In this document: positions 30,946-39,281 of the stretch, piece by piece | Numbering within the stretch: position 1 is the first letter of the stretch | Layout of the letters: each line of letters opens with the position of its first letter | Assembly (NCBI GenBank): GCA_947446885.1 | Contig: CANFHZ010000011.1 | Span: 1 to 39,281 of the forward strand | DNA length: 39,281 nt | Reading direction: 5' to 3' | DNA from: Comamonadaceae bacterium | GTDB lineage: Bacteria; Pseudomonadota; Gammaproteobacteria; Burkholderiales; Burkholderiaceae_C | Position numbers and translations under genes: made by a program | The notes under the pieces: generated by a model | What the model was told of the DNA's origin: nothing | Databases searched by the model: none | The model's input: the letters and a program-made list of their open reading frames with translations, nothing else

Positions 30946-32324
30946 GAGCCTGTCAGAAATTTTGTGTGTGAGGCATACCATGTCACCAAGGAGCATGTAT
31001 GCCGAGCAATACAAGGAAGGCCGCTGCCGCACAGGCGTTGCCAACAATACCCAAAGAACTCATTGACCAGTTTGTCAATGGCCCCATGAGCGCGGAGGCG
31101 GTCAATGCCGCCTCCATGGCCTTCAAGAAGGCGCTGATTGAACGGGCCTTGGGCGCTGAACTCACCCATCACTTGGGTTATGCCCCTGGTGCTGACAAGC
31201 CAGTGGACGCCAGTAACCACCGCAATGGTGCGACGGGCAAGACCGTTCTGACCGAGGACGGCCCCCTGCGCATCGAAGTTCCTCGTGACCGTGCTGGCAG
31301 CTTTGAGCCTTTACTCATCCCCAAGCACGAACGCCGTTTCACCGGCTTTGACGACAAGATCGTGGCCATGTACGCACGTGGCATGACGATGCGCGAGATT
31401 CAGGGATTTTTGGCAGAGCAGTACGCCACGGAGGTCTCCCCGGAGTTCATCAGTTCGGTCACAGACGCGGTGATGTGCGAGGTGACAGCCTGGCAGGCAC
31501 GCCCCCTGGAGCCGATGTATCCGGTGGTCTTCTTTGACGCCTTGCGGGTGAAGATTCGTGAGGATGCGGTGGTACGCAACAAGGCCATCTATCTGGCCCT
31601 GGGCGTGCAGCCTGACGGTACGCGCGACATTCTGGGCCTTTGGATTAAGAACACCGAAGGCGCCAAGTTCTGGATGAAAGTCTTCAACGATCTCAAAACG
31701 CGCGGCGTCAACGACATTCTGATTGCCGTCACCGACGGCCTCAAGGGAATGCAGGAGGCACTGGGTGCGGTGTTCCCGGCCACCACGCTGCAAACCTGCA
31801 TCGTCCATCTGATGCGCAACAGCCTGGACTATGCGAGCTGGAAGGACCGAAAGGCGCTGGCGGCAGCCATCAAGCCCATTTACACAGCGGCCAGTGCCGA
31901 GGCAGCCGTGGGGCAATTGGATGCGTTTGAGGCGGGTCCATGGGGTGCCAAGTTCCCCACCGTAGCGGCAGCCTGGAGGCGCAACTGGGATAAGGTGATT
32001 CCGTTCTTCGCCTTGCCGGCACACATCCGGCGGGTGATCTACACCACCAATGCCATTGAGAGCGTCAATGCCAGGCTGCACAAGATTATCAAAACCCGGG
32101 GGCACTTCCCATCTGACGATGCGGCTTCAAAGTTGATTTGGCTGGCCCTGCGAAACATCACCACCGGTTGGGGGCGTGCCAGCAGAGACTGGAAAGAAGC
32201 GATGAACCAGTTCGCAATCCTCTACGAAGATCGCTTCACCAAAAAAGTCCTTTAAGATGAAATTTGCTTACCCAATACCGTGGGTAAGCAATCCCGCCTC
32301 ACACACAGAAATTCAGACACTCCC
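30946..32324 (+). mobile_element. IS256-family insertion sequence, complete
   Basis: The element is 1379 bases long with one transposase. Its ends are imperfect inverted repeats: left GTCAGAAATTTTGTGTGTGAGGC type and right GTCTGAATTTCTGTGTGTGAGGC type, matching at 20 of 23 positions. Flanks carry the 8-bp duplication GGCGGAAG. It sits between umuD and the toxin-antitoxin genes. Both flanks (30716-30937 and 32333-32494) contain no gene I recognise, so what it interrupted is unclear. Confidence 0.9.
30999..32255 (+). CDS. IS256-family transposase (mutator type)
   Basis: The 418-residue transposase is full length. Its DDE residues lie in VVFFDALRVKIREDAVVRNK (first Asp), ILIAVTDGLKGMQEAL (second Asp, with the following C/H region LQTCIVHLMRNSLDY) and TTNAIESVNARLHKI (Glu). 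GMTMREIQGFLAEQYATEVS is the helix-turn-helix-like part and RNGATGKTVLTEDGPLRIE the N-terminal motif. No frameshift or stop is seen, so it is potentially active. Confidence 0.96.
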   Translation: MPSNTRKAAAAQALPTIPKELIDQFVNGPMSAEAVNAASMAFKKALIERALGAELTHHLGYAPGADKPVDASNHRNGATGKTVLTEDGPLRIEVPRDRAGSFEPLLIPKHERRFTGFDDKIVAMYARGMTMREIQGFLAEQYATEVSPEFISSVTDAVMCEVTAWQARPLEPMYPVVFFDALRVKIREDAVVRNKAIYLALGVQPDGTRDILGLWIKNTEGAKFWMKVFNDLKTRGVNDILIAVTDGLKGMQEALGAVFPATTLQTCIVHLMRNSLDYASWKDRKALAAAIKPIYTAASAEAAVGQLDAFEAGPWGAKFPTVAAAWRRNWDKVIPFFALPAHIRRVIYTTNAIESVNARLHKIIKTRGHFPSDDAASKLIWLALRNITTGWGRASRDWKEAMNQFAILYEDRFTKKVL

Positions 32325-32332
32325 GGCGGAAG
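32325..32332 (+). repeat. Target-site duplication of the IS256 element, right copy
   Basis: This is the second copy of GGCGGAAG, directly after the right inverted repeat. See the left copy at 30938-30945. Confidence 0.8.
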
Positions 32333-32494
32333 CTGCCTGTCAGCATTCGACGATGCTATTCAGCAGCTTGAAATTTCTCGCCCTAGACCGCTGGATCCAC
32401 GTCACGAATATTTCCCGAAATTGCAGGGGGAATTGTGTGAATGAATCAGCAGCTCAAGCAGTGCCCTGAACCGAGCGCACACGGCGGGGTCTGA

Positions 32495-32818
32495 TCAGCG
32501 GCAATGGTTTGATGAATTTTCGATGCCAAGATGGTCAATGACTACTGGCGGACGGTTCGGGAATTGTGCTACTAATTCAAGCTTTCCGCCCATACCTTCC
32601 ACATAGTGCCTTAACGTCGAGAGCAGCATGTCGCTGCGCTTCTCCAATCGCGAAATGGTGTCCTGTCCAACCCCAAGGGTTGAAGCCAAATCCTCTTGCG
32701 TTTGCTCTGCCGCTTTGCGAAGGTCTTTAAGCGTGGTTAATTCCATGGCCCGCCCCTCAATCCGTTCGCGACGCTGAGTTGGCATGTTTGCTAGGAGGTT
32801 ATCAAGTTTCCTTGCCAT
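32495..32818 (-). CDS. HigA-like antitoxin, XRE-family HTH
   Basis: The 107-residue protein has an XRE helix-turn-helix: LTTLKDLRKAAEQTQEDLA then STLGVGQDTISRLEKRSDML, followed by LSTLRHYVEGMGGKLELVAQ, the usual end of HTH_37 antitoxins. It is preceded by the toxin gene, whose 3' end it overlaps by 17 bases, the HigBA order. AAGGAACC lies before the ATG at 32816-32818. It should bind and neutralise the toxin and repress their promoter. Confidence 0.9.
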   Translation of the reverse strand: MARKLDNLLANMPTQRRERIEGRAMELTTLKDLRKAAEQTQEDLASTLGVGQDTISRLEKRSDMLLSTLRHYVEGMGGKLELVAQFPNRPPVVIDHLGIENSSNHCR

Positions 32819-33191
32819 TTGATGGTTCCTTTTCGGTTGCATAGCCTAGGGTCATGACGTGTTCGCTGTATCGGTTGTCTGCTTTATCTATCAAACGCTT
32901 ATAAAACCGCTTTTGATTGGCACCGCCTTTGTCCCCGCCGACGAGCAAAACCGCCTGTCGCTGTGGATCAAATGCAAACGCTATGCGCCACACCTCACCC
33001 CTCCAGTTAAATCGCATCTCCTTCATGTTTGAGTGCGAACTACCTTTGAGCGTATCTACTGTGGGGCGACCTAAATTGGGGCCGAACTCTGCCAACAACT
33101 TTGCATGAGCAAACAATTCATCTTGCAATTCTTCGCTTAACGCCGCCACTTCTTCCACAAAGTCATCGTGAAGAAGTACGTCCCATTTCAT
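32802..33191 (-). CDS. HigB/RelE-superfamily toxin (phage-derived Gp49-like)
   Basis: The 129-residue protein begins MKWDVLLHDDFVEEVAALSE. The core GPNLGRPTVDTLKGSSHSNM then KEMRFNWRGEVWRIAFAFDP and QRQAVLLVGGDKGGANQKRF followed by YKRLIDKADNRYSEH is that of Gp49/HigB-type RelE toxins, which cleave mRNA on the ribosome. It is the first gene of the pair. Sequences 33192-33473 upstream contain the promoter region but no other gene. Confidence 0.9.
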   Translation of the reverse strand: MKWDVLLHDDFVEEVAALSEELQDELFAHAKLLAEFGPNLGRPTVDTLKGSSHSNMKEMRFNWRGEVWRIAFAFDPQRQAVLLVGGDKGGANQKRFYKRLIDKADNRYSEHVMTLGYATEKEPSNGKET

Positions 33192-33473
33192 AGATCAAAT
33201 TATGACTTTAAATCCATATGGAGTCAACTTCATAAATTACAAATGATTGCATGCACTTGCTAAAAATCTGCGCGGAGTCCGCGTCACTGGGAAAAAGACG
33301 CAGCATCCAGGCGGGCAAAAAATTTCTCGGAAGAAGCTCCGAAATTTGCCGTTACTTGAATTTTTTGAGTTGGAAAGCGAGGCTGAGATCGCCTCGTTTC
33401 AGACAGGACAGAAACCCGAAATTAGCCCCAGAAGGGGTCAACCCTTGTAAGTCGTTGATTTTAAAGGGAAATT

Positions 33474-33550
33474 TGGGGTGGCTGATGGGGCTCGAACCCA
33501 CGACAACAGGAATCACAATCCTGGACTCTACCAACTGAGCTACAGCCACC
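33474..33550 (-). tRNA. tRNA-His (GTG)
   Basis: The minus strand reads GGTGGCTGTAGCTCAGTTGG, then an anticodon stem-loop with ATTGTGATT (anticodon GTG), then GGGTTCGAGCCC and CAGCCACCCCA. The extra 5' G opposite the C before CCA is the tRNA-His identity element, and CCA is encoded. Length is 77 bases including CCA. It lies between the toxin-antitoxin pair and ppiD on the same strand as ppiD. A small GC-rich hairpin (CGAGGC-N7-GCCTCG, 33378-33396) downstream could end its transcript. Confidence 0.97.
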
Positions 33551-33595
33551 GCAGAGCATCGATTATAGGCAATAGGATTACCGTGATACGGTCGG

Positions 33596-35527
33596 TTAGC
33601 CGGCTTCGGCGAGCGGGGCCGGTTTGGCCTGGGGTTTGGGGGCCGTGATCTGCACCTTGTATCGTGCCTTGAGCAGCTGGTAATAGGCGTCGGCCTCCGC
33701 GCTTCCCAACCATTGGGCGAATTGGGCACGGTGCTGCTTATCCGCGTTGGCGTCCACTGCTTTACGCGGTAGAACCTGCGAGATGCGGGCAATCACATAG
33801 CCCTGCGCAGCCGTATCAATGCCCACCCAGTTCGGCAGGCTCGCGGTGTCGGCACGCAGCACGGCATCCAGCACAAGGCTGCTGACATTGGGAGCAGAGT
33901 CACGGGAAATCACAACGGCATCCGGGAGTTTGGACGGCGTCAATTGCGCCTTCCAGCTTGCCAGGTCAGCCTGAGCGGCCTTTTTAGCCAGTGCCGTGGC
34001 TTGCTCACCGGCCAGTTTGTCGCGAACTTGGTTGCGCACCTCGTCTAGGGACAACGCGCGCACCGGTACGTGGCGGGTTACACGGGCTGCCATCAAGGTA
34101 TTCGGGGCGACCTCAATGGCTTCGGTATTCTGCTTTTTAGCAATCGAATCGGGGTTGAATACGGCATCCAGCACGCGGGGCTGGAACAAGGCACCCGGCA
34201 ACTTGGCGGGCGGACTACGCAACACGCCGCTGGCTTGCTTGATCTCGAGTTTCAGCTTGTCTGCAACCGGTTTGAGGCTGTCGCCTTGTTCGTACACCGT
34301 ATTCGTAAATACTTCGGCCACTTCGGCAAATTTGCGCTGTGCCTGCTGATTTTTGTACTCGGCCTCGAGTTTCTCCCGCACGCTGTCGAAACTGGCTTGC
34401 TTGGCTTCTTTGACATCAACGAGCTTGATGATGTGGTACCCGAAATCGGACTCCACGACCTCGCTGATCTCGCCTTTTTTGAGTGCGAAAGCCGCCTCTT
34501 CAAACGGCTTGACCATGGCGCCCCTGGCAAAGTAACCGAGGTCGCCGCCTTTGTCCGCAGAGCCGCCGTCCTGCGAGTTCTTACGGGCGAGTTCCGCAAA
34601 ACTGTCGGGCTTGGCGCGCAGTTTGGCCAGAAGCGCCTGGGCTGCGGCCTTGGCCTTATCCCGGGCATCAGCAGGCCCGTCTTTGGCGGCGGCAATCAGG
34701 ATGTGGCTGGCTCTGCGCTCCTCTTTGGCAGCCAGGCGCTGGGCATTTTGTTCGTAATAGGTCTTCAGATCGGCTTCGTTGACCGTCAGAGAATTTTTCA
34801 CTGCATCCAGGTTCAAAACCACGTACTCCACATCAGCCGATTCCGGGGACAGGAACTGGCTTTTGTTGCTGTCGTAATACGCCTGGATTTCGGTATCGGT
34901 CGGTTTGACTTTCGCAAGGTAATCCGCCGGTTTGTAGTACACCAACTGCACCTCACGCCGCTGAAAAAACGCATTCAATGCGGAATCTGCCACGGTCTTG
35001 GTCGCAAAAGCACTACGTCCTACGGCCTGCTCGTTTTGGCGAAGCAGCAATTCATCGCGCACGCGGGCATCAAACTGGGCGGGTTCCATTCCATTGCTTT
35101 TCAGCAATTGCTTGTATGCCTCTACATTCAGGGATCCGTCGGCACGGCGCATCGCAGCTATTGCGGGTATGGACTCAATCTCTTTGGCCAAGCGGGCGTC
35201 GGTAACAACCCGTACCGCGTCTTTACCTGCCTCTTGCCACACTTTTTCACGCACCAGACGCTCCAAGGTTGCGTAGCGGGCTTCCGGAGAGTCCAACAAC
35301 TTCGGATCCGCATTGGGCATGGCCGCACGGATGCGCTTCACTTCCTCTTGCTGGGCCGCATCCCATTCAGCTTGGGAGATGCTATGGCTCCCTACCTTGG
35401 CCACCGCATCTGCACTGGCCTGAAAACCCCGGTAGCCCTGAACGCCACTGAACACAAATCCCACAATGATCAAGCCGTACATCGGCACCATGATGAGTTT
35501 GGAATACTTGCGAATCGAATCAAACAT
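33596..35527 (-). CDS. ppiD: PpiD-like membrane-anchored periplasmic peptidyl-prolyl isomerase/chaperone
   Basis: The 643-residue protein has one N-terminal membrane anchor ([20 protein letters not shown]), then a SurA-type N-terminal domain (residues about 40-190). A single parvulin domain follows: [54 protein letters not shown] and [17 protein letters not shown] long C-terminal domain ends in KPAPLAEAG. It helps outer-membrane and secreted proteins fold at the Sec exit. The ATG at 35525-35527 follows GGAG. It lies between tRNA-His and tRNA-Val. Confidence 0.93.
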   Translation of the reverse strand: MFDSIRKYSKLIMVPMYGLIIVGFVFSGVQGYRGFQASADAVAKVGSHSISQAEWDAAQQEEVKRIRAAMPNADPKLLDSPEARYATLERLVREKVWQEAGKDAVRVVTDARLAKEIESIPAIAAMRRADGSLNVEAYKQLLKSNGMEPAQFDARVRDELLLRQNEQAVGRSAFATKTVADSALNAFFQRREVQLVYYKPADYLAKVKPTDTEIQAYYDSNKSQFLSPESADVEYVVLNLDAVKNSLTVNEADLKTYYEQNAQRLAAKEERRASHILIAAAKDGPADARDKAKAAAQALLAKLRAKPDSFAELARKNSQDGGSADKGGDLGYFARGAMVKPFEEAAFALKKGEISEVVESDFGYHIIKLVDVKEAKQASFDSVREKLEAEYKNQQAQRKFAEVAEVFTNTVYEQGDSLKPVADKLKLEIKQASGVLRSPPAKLPGALFQPRVLDAVFNPDSIAKKQNTEAIEVAPNTLMAARVTRHVPVRALSLDEVRNQVRDKLAGEQATALAKKAAQADLASWKAQLTPSKLPDAVVISRDSAPNVSSLVLDAVLRADTASLPNWVGIDTAAQGYVIARISQVLPRKAVDANADKQHRAQFAQWLGSAEADAYYQLLKARYKVQITAPKPQAKPAPLAEAG

Positions 35528-35587
35528 GCGGAACAACTCCAGGGGAAACAAAAAAAGGCGAACCATTGTTCGCCTTCGATCGTGGGA

Positions 35588-35663
35588 TGGTGGGTGATGA
35601 CGGGCTCGAACCGCCGACCTACGCCGTGTAAAGGCGCCGCTCTACCAACTGAGCTAATCACCC
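35588..35663 (-). tRNA. tRNA-Val (TAC)
   Basis: The minus strand reads GGGTGATTAGCTCAGTTGG, then an anticodon loop CTTTACA (anticodon TAC), GGTTCGAGCCC in the T arm, and CATCACCCACCA with encoded CCA. It is 76 bases long. It lies 60 bases upstream of ppiD on the same strand, so the tRNA and ppiD may share a transcript. The 137 bases before it, up to pgsA, contain no gene. Confidence 0.97.
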
Positions 35664-35800
35664 CACCTGAAACAAACTTGCCCTAGCACCGCCGCGTAGC
35701 GACGGATGCAAGCGATATCGCAGAACTTTACCAGTTTTGATTTTACGTGCACCCCGCGAGCAGCGCCCTCGCCCGCAAGGGGAGCCAATAAGGGCAGCCT

Positions 35801-36376
35801 TCACAGTCCGCGTGAACGAATCTCCGGCAAGGCCTTCTGCAGGTAGTACACCATCGACCACACGGTCAATACCGCAGCGAGCCAAATCAACCAGACACCC
35901 CACACATGGGTGTCTACCAGACCGAACACCGGGCCGTCGAACAGCAAAAATCCGATGGCGACCATCTGCGCGGTGGTTTTGAGTTTGCCGATGCGGTGCA
36001 CGGCCACGCTTCGCGACGCCCCGATCTGGGCCATCCATTCGCGCAGAGCCGAGATGGCAATTTCACGGCCAATGATGATCAAGGCCACAAAGGCGTCCAT
36101 GCGCTGCAGGTGGACCAGCACCAGCACACAAGCGCAAACCAGAAATTTATCGGCCACCGGGTCCAGAAAAGCGCCAAAGTTGGAAGTCTGATTGAGCTTG
36201 CGTGCCAGGTATCCATCCAACCAATCGGTGAGCGCGAAAACCACGAACATGCTGGTAGCCCACAGGTTTTTTTCCGGCACCGACATCACGTCCACGGGCA
36301 AATAAAAAACTCCGACGATCAGCGGGAGCGCGCAAATCCGCGTCCAAGTCAACAGTGTGGGCAGTGTCCAGAACAT
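35801..36376 (-). CDS. pgsA: CDP-diacylglycerol-glycerol-3-phosphate 3-phosphatidyltransferase
   Basis: The 191-residue inner-membrane enzyme carries the full CDP-alcohol phosphotransferase motif DWLDGYLARKLNQTSNFGAF then LDPVADK (D-x2-DG-x2-AR-x8-G-x3-D-x3-D). It has about five membrane segments, from LPTLLTWTRICALPLIVGVF to VWLIWLAAVLTVWSMVYYL. It makes phosphatidylglycerol phosphate, the committed step to anionic phospholipids. It starts 18 bases downstream of uvrC on the same strand, a neighbourhood widely kept in proteobacteria. Confidence 0.96.
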   Translation of the reverse strand: MFWTLPTLLTWTRICALPLIVGVFYLPVDVMSVPEKNLWATSMFVVFALTDWLDGYLARKLNQTSNFGAFLDPVADKFLVCACVLVLVHLQRMDAFVALIIIGREIAISALREWMAQIGASRSVAVHRIGKLKTTAQMVAIGFLLFDGPVFGLVDTHVWGVWLIWLAAVLTVWSMVYYLQKALPEIRSRGL

Positions 36377-36394
36377 CGGGCCATTGTGGCACGC

Positions 36395-38365
36395 CTAATG
36401 CAGCGCACGGTAGATTTCATCGGCAAGCTCACGCGATATACCCTCCACGCTGGCCAAATCCTGCGCACTGGCCTGGGCGACGCCACGCACTCCACCGAAA
36501 CGCTGCAACAACCGGGCGCGGCGCTTGGGGCCGATACCTGCGATGGACTCCAGCTCACCCCCACCCATCCGCACTTTGGCGCGTTTCTGGCGCATGCCCG
36601 TGATCGCAAAACGGTGGGCTTCATCGCGGATCTGCGCCACCAGCATCAAGGCGGCGGAGTCGGGCGGCAATGCCACTTTGCTGCGGCCGTCCGCAAACAC
36701 CAGCTCTTCCAGCCCCACTTTGCGGCCCTCGCCTTTTTCGACACCAACGATGAGTCCCAGGTCCAGCCCGAGGCTCTCAAAAACCTCGCGCGCCATCGAC
36801 ACCTGGCCCCGCCCGCCGTCAACCAGCACAAGATCGGGCATACGGGCGGCGGGCGGCGGCGTCTCGCCCTGCACGCGTGCCTGGGCTTGGGCCTGGGCGA
36901 CCTTGCCGTAGCGGCGGGTCAGCACCTGGCGCATGGCGGCGTAGTCGTCGCCAGGGGTGATGCCCTCGATGTTGTAGCGTCGGTACTGGGCGCTTTGCAT
37001 GCTGTGTCCCGAAAAAACGACGCATGAGGCCTGCGTCGCCTCGCCCGCCGTGTGCGAAATATCGAAGCACTCAATTCGGAGGTCTTCCAGAACCTCCACC
37101 GCCAGATCCAGTGCCTGCACCAGGGCCCGGGTGCGCGCCTGTTGGGAGCCTTCCTCGGACAAGAGGCGGGCGAGTTGCAAAGCGGCATTGGTCTGCGCCA
37201 TATCCAACCAGGCGCGGCGCTGCTCACGCGGCTGGTGCACCGCAGTGACCCGGATGCCGTGCTGCTCCGACAAGGCTTCCAGCAAGCCCTTGTCCACCGG
37301 TTCGCTGATGACCAGCACACCCGGCATGGGAATGCCGATGTAATGTTGCGCGAGGAAAGCCTCCAATACCCGCTGCTCCAGGCTGCGCGGCGTGGCAGCG
37401 TCGCTGGAAGCGTCCTCGTCCACGCTGGCTGCCGCCTCCAGCTGGGCCGGAAAATAGGGCCGGTCGCCCAGGTGCCGACCACCCCGCACCATCGCCAGAT
37501 TCACACAGGCGCGGCCGCCCTGCACCTTCACGGCCAGGATGTCAACGTCGCGGTCGGAGACGTTGTCCACCGACTGCTGGTGCAGCACACTGGACAACGC
37601 AGCCACCTGGTTGCGCAATTCAGCCGCCTGCTCAAACTCCAATCGTTCGGCATGCGCCATCATGCGCGCCTCCAGATCGCGCAAAACATCCTGCGCGTCG
37701 CCCTGCAAAAAGCGCTGGGCATTGGCAACGTCCAGGGCGTAATCCACCGGGCTGATATGCCCCACACACGGGCCGGAGCAGCGCTTGATCTGGTAGAGCA
37801 AACAGGGACGGGTGCGGTTGGAAAACACCGAGTCTTCGCAGGTGCGCAGGCGGAATACCTTTTGCATCAACAGCACCGCTTCTTTGACGGCCCAGGCGCT
37901 GGGATAGGGGCCGAAGTAGTGGTGCTTTTTCTCGACCCCGCCACGGTAGTACGCCACGCGCGAAAAATGCAGGGGCTGTGCGCCCTGCCCGCCCGCCGGC
38001 CGGGGAGCATCTGCGGGTGGCAGGGCGGCTGTCATCTTCAAATAGGGATAACTCTTGTCGTCGCGAAACAGGATGTTGTACTTGGGCTGCAGGGTTTTGA
38101 TCAGGTTGTTTTCCAGCAGCAGAGCCTCAGCCTCCGAGCGCACCACGGTGGTCTCCATGCGCACAATCTTGCCCACCATGTGGCCGATGCGGGTGCCGCC
38201 GTGGTTTTTCTGGAAGTAGCTGGAAACCCGCTTTTTCAGGCTGTTGGCCTTGCCGACGTACAAGAGCGCTCCATCGGCGTCGAAGTAGCGGTACACACCC
38301 GGCAGGTTGGGCAGGCTGGCCACTTCGTGCAGCAAAGCGGGGCTGTGGGGGCTGTCGTCCGGCAT
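36395..38365 (-). CDS. uvrC: Excinuclease ABC subunit C
   Basis: The 656-residue protein has the GIY-YIG nuclease domain at the start ([20 protein letters not shown]), the linker [15 protein letters not shown], a UVR motif ([20 protein letters not shown]), the RNase-H-like C-terminal nuclease ([30 protein letters not shown]) and a double helix-hairpin-helix at the end ([28 protein letters not shown]). It makes both incisions in nucleotide-excision repair. ATG at 38363-38365 is chosen; a longer start at 38404 would overlap the divergent earP start. Confidence 0.97.
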   Translation of the reverse strand: MPDDSPHSPALLHEVASLPNLPGVYRYFDADGALLYVGKANSLKKRVSSYFQKNHGGTRIGHMVGKIVRMETTVVRSEAEALLLENNLIKTLQPKYNILFRDDKSYPYLKMTAALPPADAPRPAGGQGAQPLHFSRVAYYRGGVEKKHHYFGPYPSAWAVKEAVLLMQKVFRLRTCEDSVFSNRTRPCLLYQIKRCSGPCVGHISPVDYALDVANAQRFLQGDAQDVLRDLEARMMAHAERLEFEQAAELRNQVAALSSVLHQQSVDNVSDRDVDILAVKVQGGRACVNLAMVRGGRHLGDRPYFPAQLEAAASVDEDASSDAATPRSLEQRVLEAFLAQHYIGIPMPGVLVISEPVDKGLLEALSEQHGIRVTAVHQPREQRRAWLDMAQTNAALQLARLLSEEGSQQARTRALVQALDLAVEVLEDLRIECFDISHTAGEATQASCVVFSGHSMQSAQYRRYNIEGITPGDDYAAMRQVLTRRYGKVAQAQAQARVQGETPPPAARMPDLVLVDGGRGQVSMAREVFESLGLDLGLIVGVEKGEGRKVGLEELVFADGRSKVALPPDSAALMLVAQIRDEAHRFAITGMRQKRAKVRMGGGELESIAGIGPKRRARLLQRFGGVRGVAQASAQDLASVEGISRELADEIYRALH

Positions 38366-38402
38366 GGGCGTATTGTGCAGGGCAGCGCCGACAATCGCGC
38401 CC

Positions 38403-39281
38403 ATGCCTCGCCCGCCCTTTTCGTCCGCGCAGCCCGACGCGCCCCGCCTGTGGGACATTTTTTGCCGCGTCATCGACAACTATGGCGATGTGGGTGTGTT
38501 GTGGCGACTCAGCGCCGAGTTGGCTGCGCGCGGCGAGCGTGTCCGCCTGTGGATAGACGACCACCGCGCCCTGGCCTGGATGGCCCCGGGCGCGCTGAAT
38601 GGAAGCTGGCCGGGGGTACAGGTGCTGCCTTGGGCCGATGCCGAAAGTCCATCCGCCTGTGCCGAACTAGCGTGCGCCCAGGTCTGGATTGAAGGTTTTG
38701 CCTGTGAGATTCCCGACGCGTTCGTCGCCCATTTCGCAGCCCGTGTGGGCAAAGCCGATGGGGCGGCGCGGCCGGTATGGATCAACCTCGAATACCTCAG
38801 CGCCGAAGGCTACGTAGCCCGCAACCACGGACTGCCTTCGCCCATCCGGCGCGGCCCGGCGCAGGGCTGGACCAAGTATTTTTTTTACCCCGGTTTCACC
38901 CATGGCAGTGGCGGCCTTGTGCGCAACGCCTGGTCGAACAGTTCCCCGCAAAGCGCCGACCTAGGGCGCAGTGGGGAGCTGCGCATCAGCCTTTTTTGCT
39001 ACGAGCCGCCAGCGCTGGAGGACTTGTTGCGCTGTCTGGGACAGCAACAGCGCCCTACCCGCTTGTTGGTCACCCACGGCCGCGCCGCGCAGGCAGTGCG
39101 GCAGCTGCTGGCGCGGGCCGACCTCGCGCTGCCCGCGCACCTGGCGCTGGAATTTCTGCCCGCCCTCAGCCAAAGGGAATACGACGCCTTGCTGGCAGGC
39201 TGTGATCTGAACCTCGTGCGCGGCGAAGACTCGTTGGTGCAGGCCCTGTGGGCGGGCAAGCCTTTTGTCTGGCAGGCCTAC
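38403..39281 (+). CDS. earP: EF-P arginine 32 rhamnosyltransferase EarP, partial
   Basis: The frame is open from ATG 38403 to the window end (293 codons). It shows [20 protein letters not shown] (the conserved catalytic-Asp region), [37 protein letters not shown] and [20 protein letters not shown], the conserved dTDP-rhamnose-binding region. EarP transfers rhamnose from dTDP-rhamnose to an arginine of elongation factor P and so prevents stalling at polyproline. It is divergent from uvrC with 37 bases between the starts. The C-terminal part and the usual downstream efp are beyond the window. Confidence 0.94.
   Translation, partial: MPRPPFSSAQPDAPRLWDIFCRVIDNYGDVGVLWRLSAELAARGERVRLWIDDHRALAWMAPGALNGSWPGVQVLPWADAESPSACAELACAQVWIEGFACEIPDAFVAHFAARVGKADGAARPVWINLEYLSAEGYVARNHGLPSPIRRGPAQGWTKYFFYPGFTHGSGGLVRNAWSNSSPQSADLGRSGELRISLFCYEPPALEDLLRCLGQQQRPTRLLVTHGRAAQAVRQLLARADLALPAHLALEFLPALSQREYDALLAGCDLNLVRGEDSLVQALWAGKPFVWQAY

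Noticed and set aside
32257-32469. Short plus-strand frame after the IS256 transposase
   Set aside because: It crosses the IS inverted repeat and the target duplication, so it is not an ancestral gene.
34070-35686. Plus-strand open frame of 538 codons opposite ppiD and tRNA-Val
   Set aside because: It runs through a tRNA gene and opposite the parvulin domain; no protein family resemblance.
37052-38692. Plus-strand open frame of 546 codons opposite uvrC
   Set aside because: Antisense to conserved UvrC domains, and its end overlaps the real earP frame in a different phase.
1-39281. CRISPR array
   Set aside because: No regularly spaced direct repeats of 20-40 bases were seen anywhere in the window.

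Overview
The window reads as a chromosomal segment of a betaproteobacterium of the Burkholderiales, most likely Comamonadaceae (Rhodoferax or Polaromonas-like). This is inferred from protein character (EarP, an RcnA/RcnR pair, PpiD, a TIGR03643 protein) and high GC content, not from a database match.

Positions 1-1133 hold the end of an IS3-family element that truncates a methyltransferase gene, then two small genes (a Cys-rich protein and a TIGR03643/DUF2805 protein). Positions 1369-10303 are one minus-strand catabolic operon: two ABC permeases, an LsrB-like sugar-binding protein, a double ABC ATPase, DhaK, DhaL, a 3-hydroxyisobutyrate-dehydrogenase-like oxidoreductase and an FGGY kinase. A LacI-family regulator is divergent at 10676, with two TAAA-CG-TTTA-type palindromes between them. 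The gene set suggests uptake of a short polyol or sugar and phosphorylation of a ketose. The substrate is not evident.

Positions 11919-17135 hold housekeeping and stress genes: a Nudix protein with a degenerate Nudix box, an HDAC-like deacetylase, an alpha/beta hydrolase, DUF3429, ahpF and ahpC.

Positions 17557-30210 appear to be one mobile element of about 12.65 kb, inserted inside a chromosomal umuC gene. The first 13-14 codons of that umuC lie at 30211-30251, directly after umuD. The next roughly 50 codons lie at 17408-17556, at the far end. The ends carry matching inverted motifs (TTCTGA-N12-GTTAGTA) and nearly identical 6-bp flanks (CAACTC and CAGCTC). At its right end the element encodes a primase-like small protein, three tyrosine-recombinase-family proteins and a small HTH/coiled-coil protein, all tightly coupled. 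This resembles Tn554 tnpABC and Gamma-Mobile-Trio operons. The last gene of that run is a full-length umuC, so the element replaces the gene it breaks. The rest of the cargo is a sulfur-stress operon (ArsR-rhodanese regulator, DsrE protein, frameshifted metallo-hydrolase, MFS transporter, secreted rhodanese), a YnfA membrane protein and an RcnR/RcnA nickel-cobalt efflux pair. The recombinases, replacement umuC and resident umuD share one direction downstream of a LexA-type box at 30696-30715. SOS control of the element is therefore plausible.

Positions 30938-32332 are an IS256-family insertion with 8-bp target duplications, followed by a HigB/HigA-like toxin-antitoxin pair. Positions 33474-39281 return to core genome: tRNA-His, ppiD, tRNA-Val, pgsA, uvrC and a divergent earP cut by the window edge.
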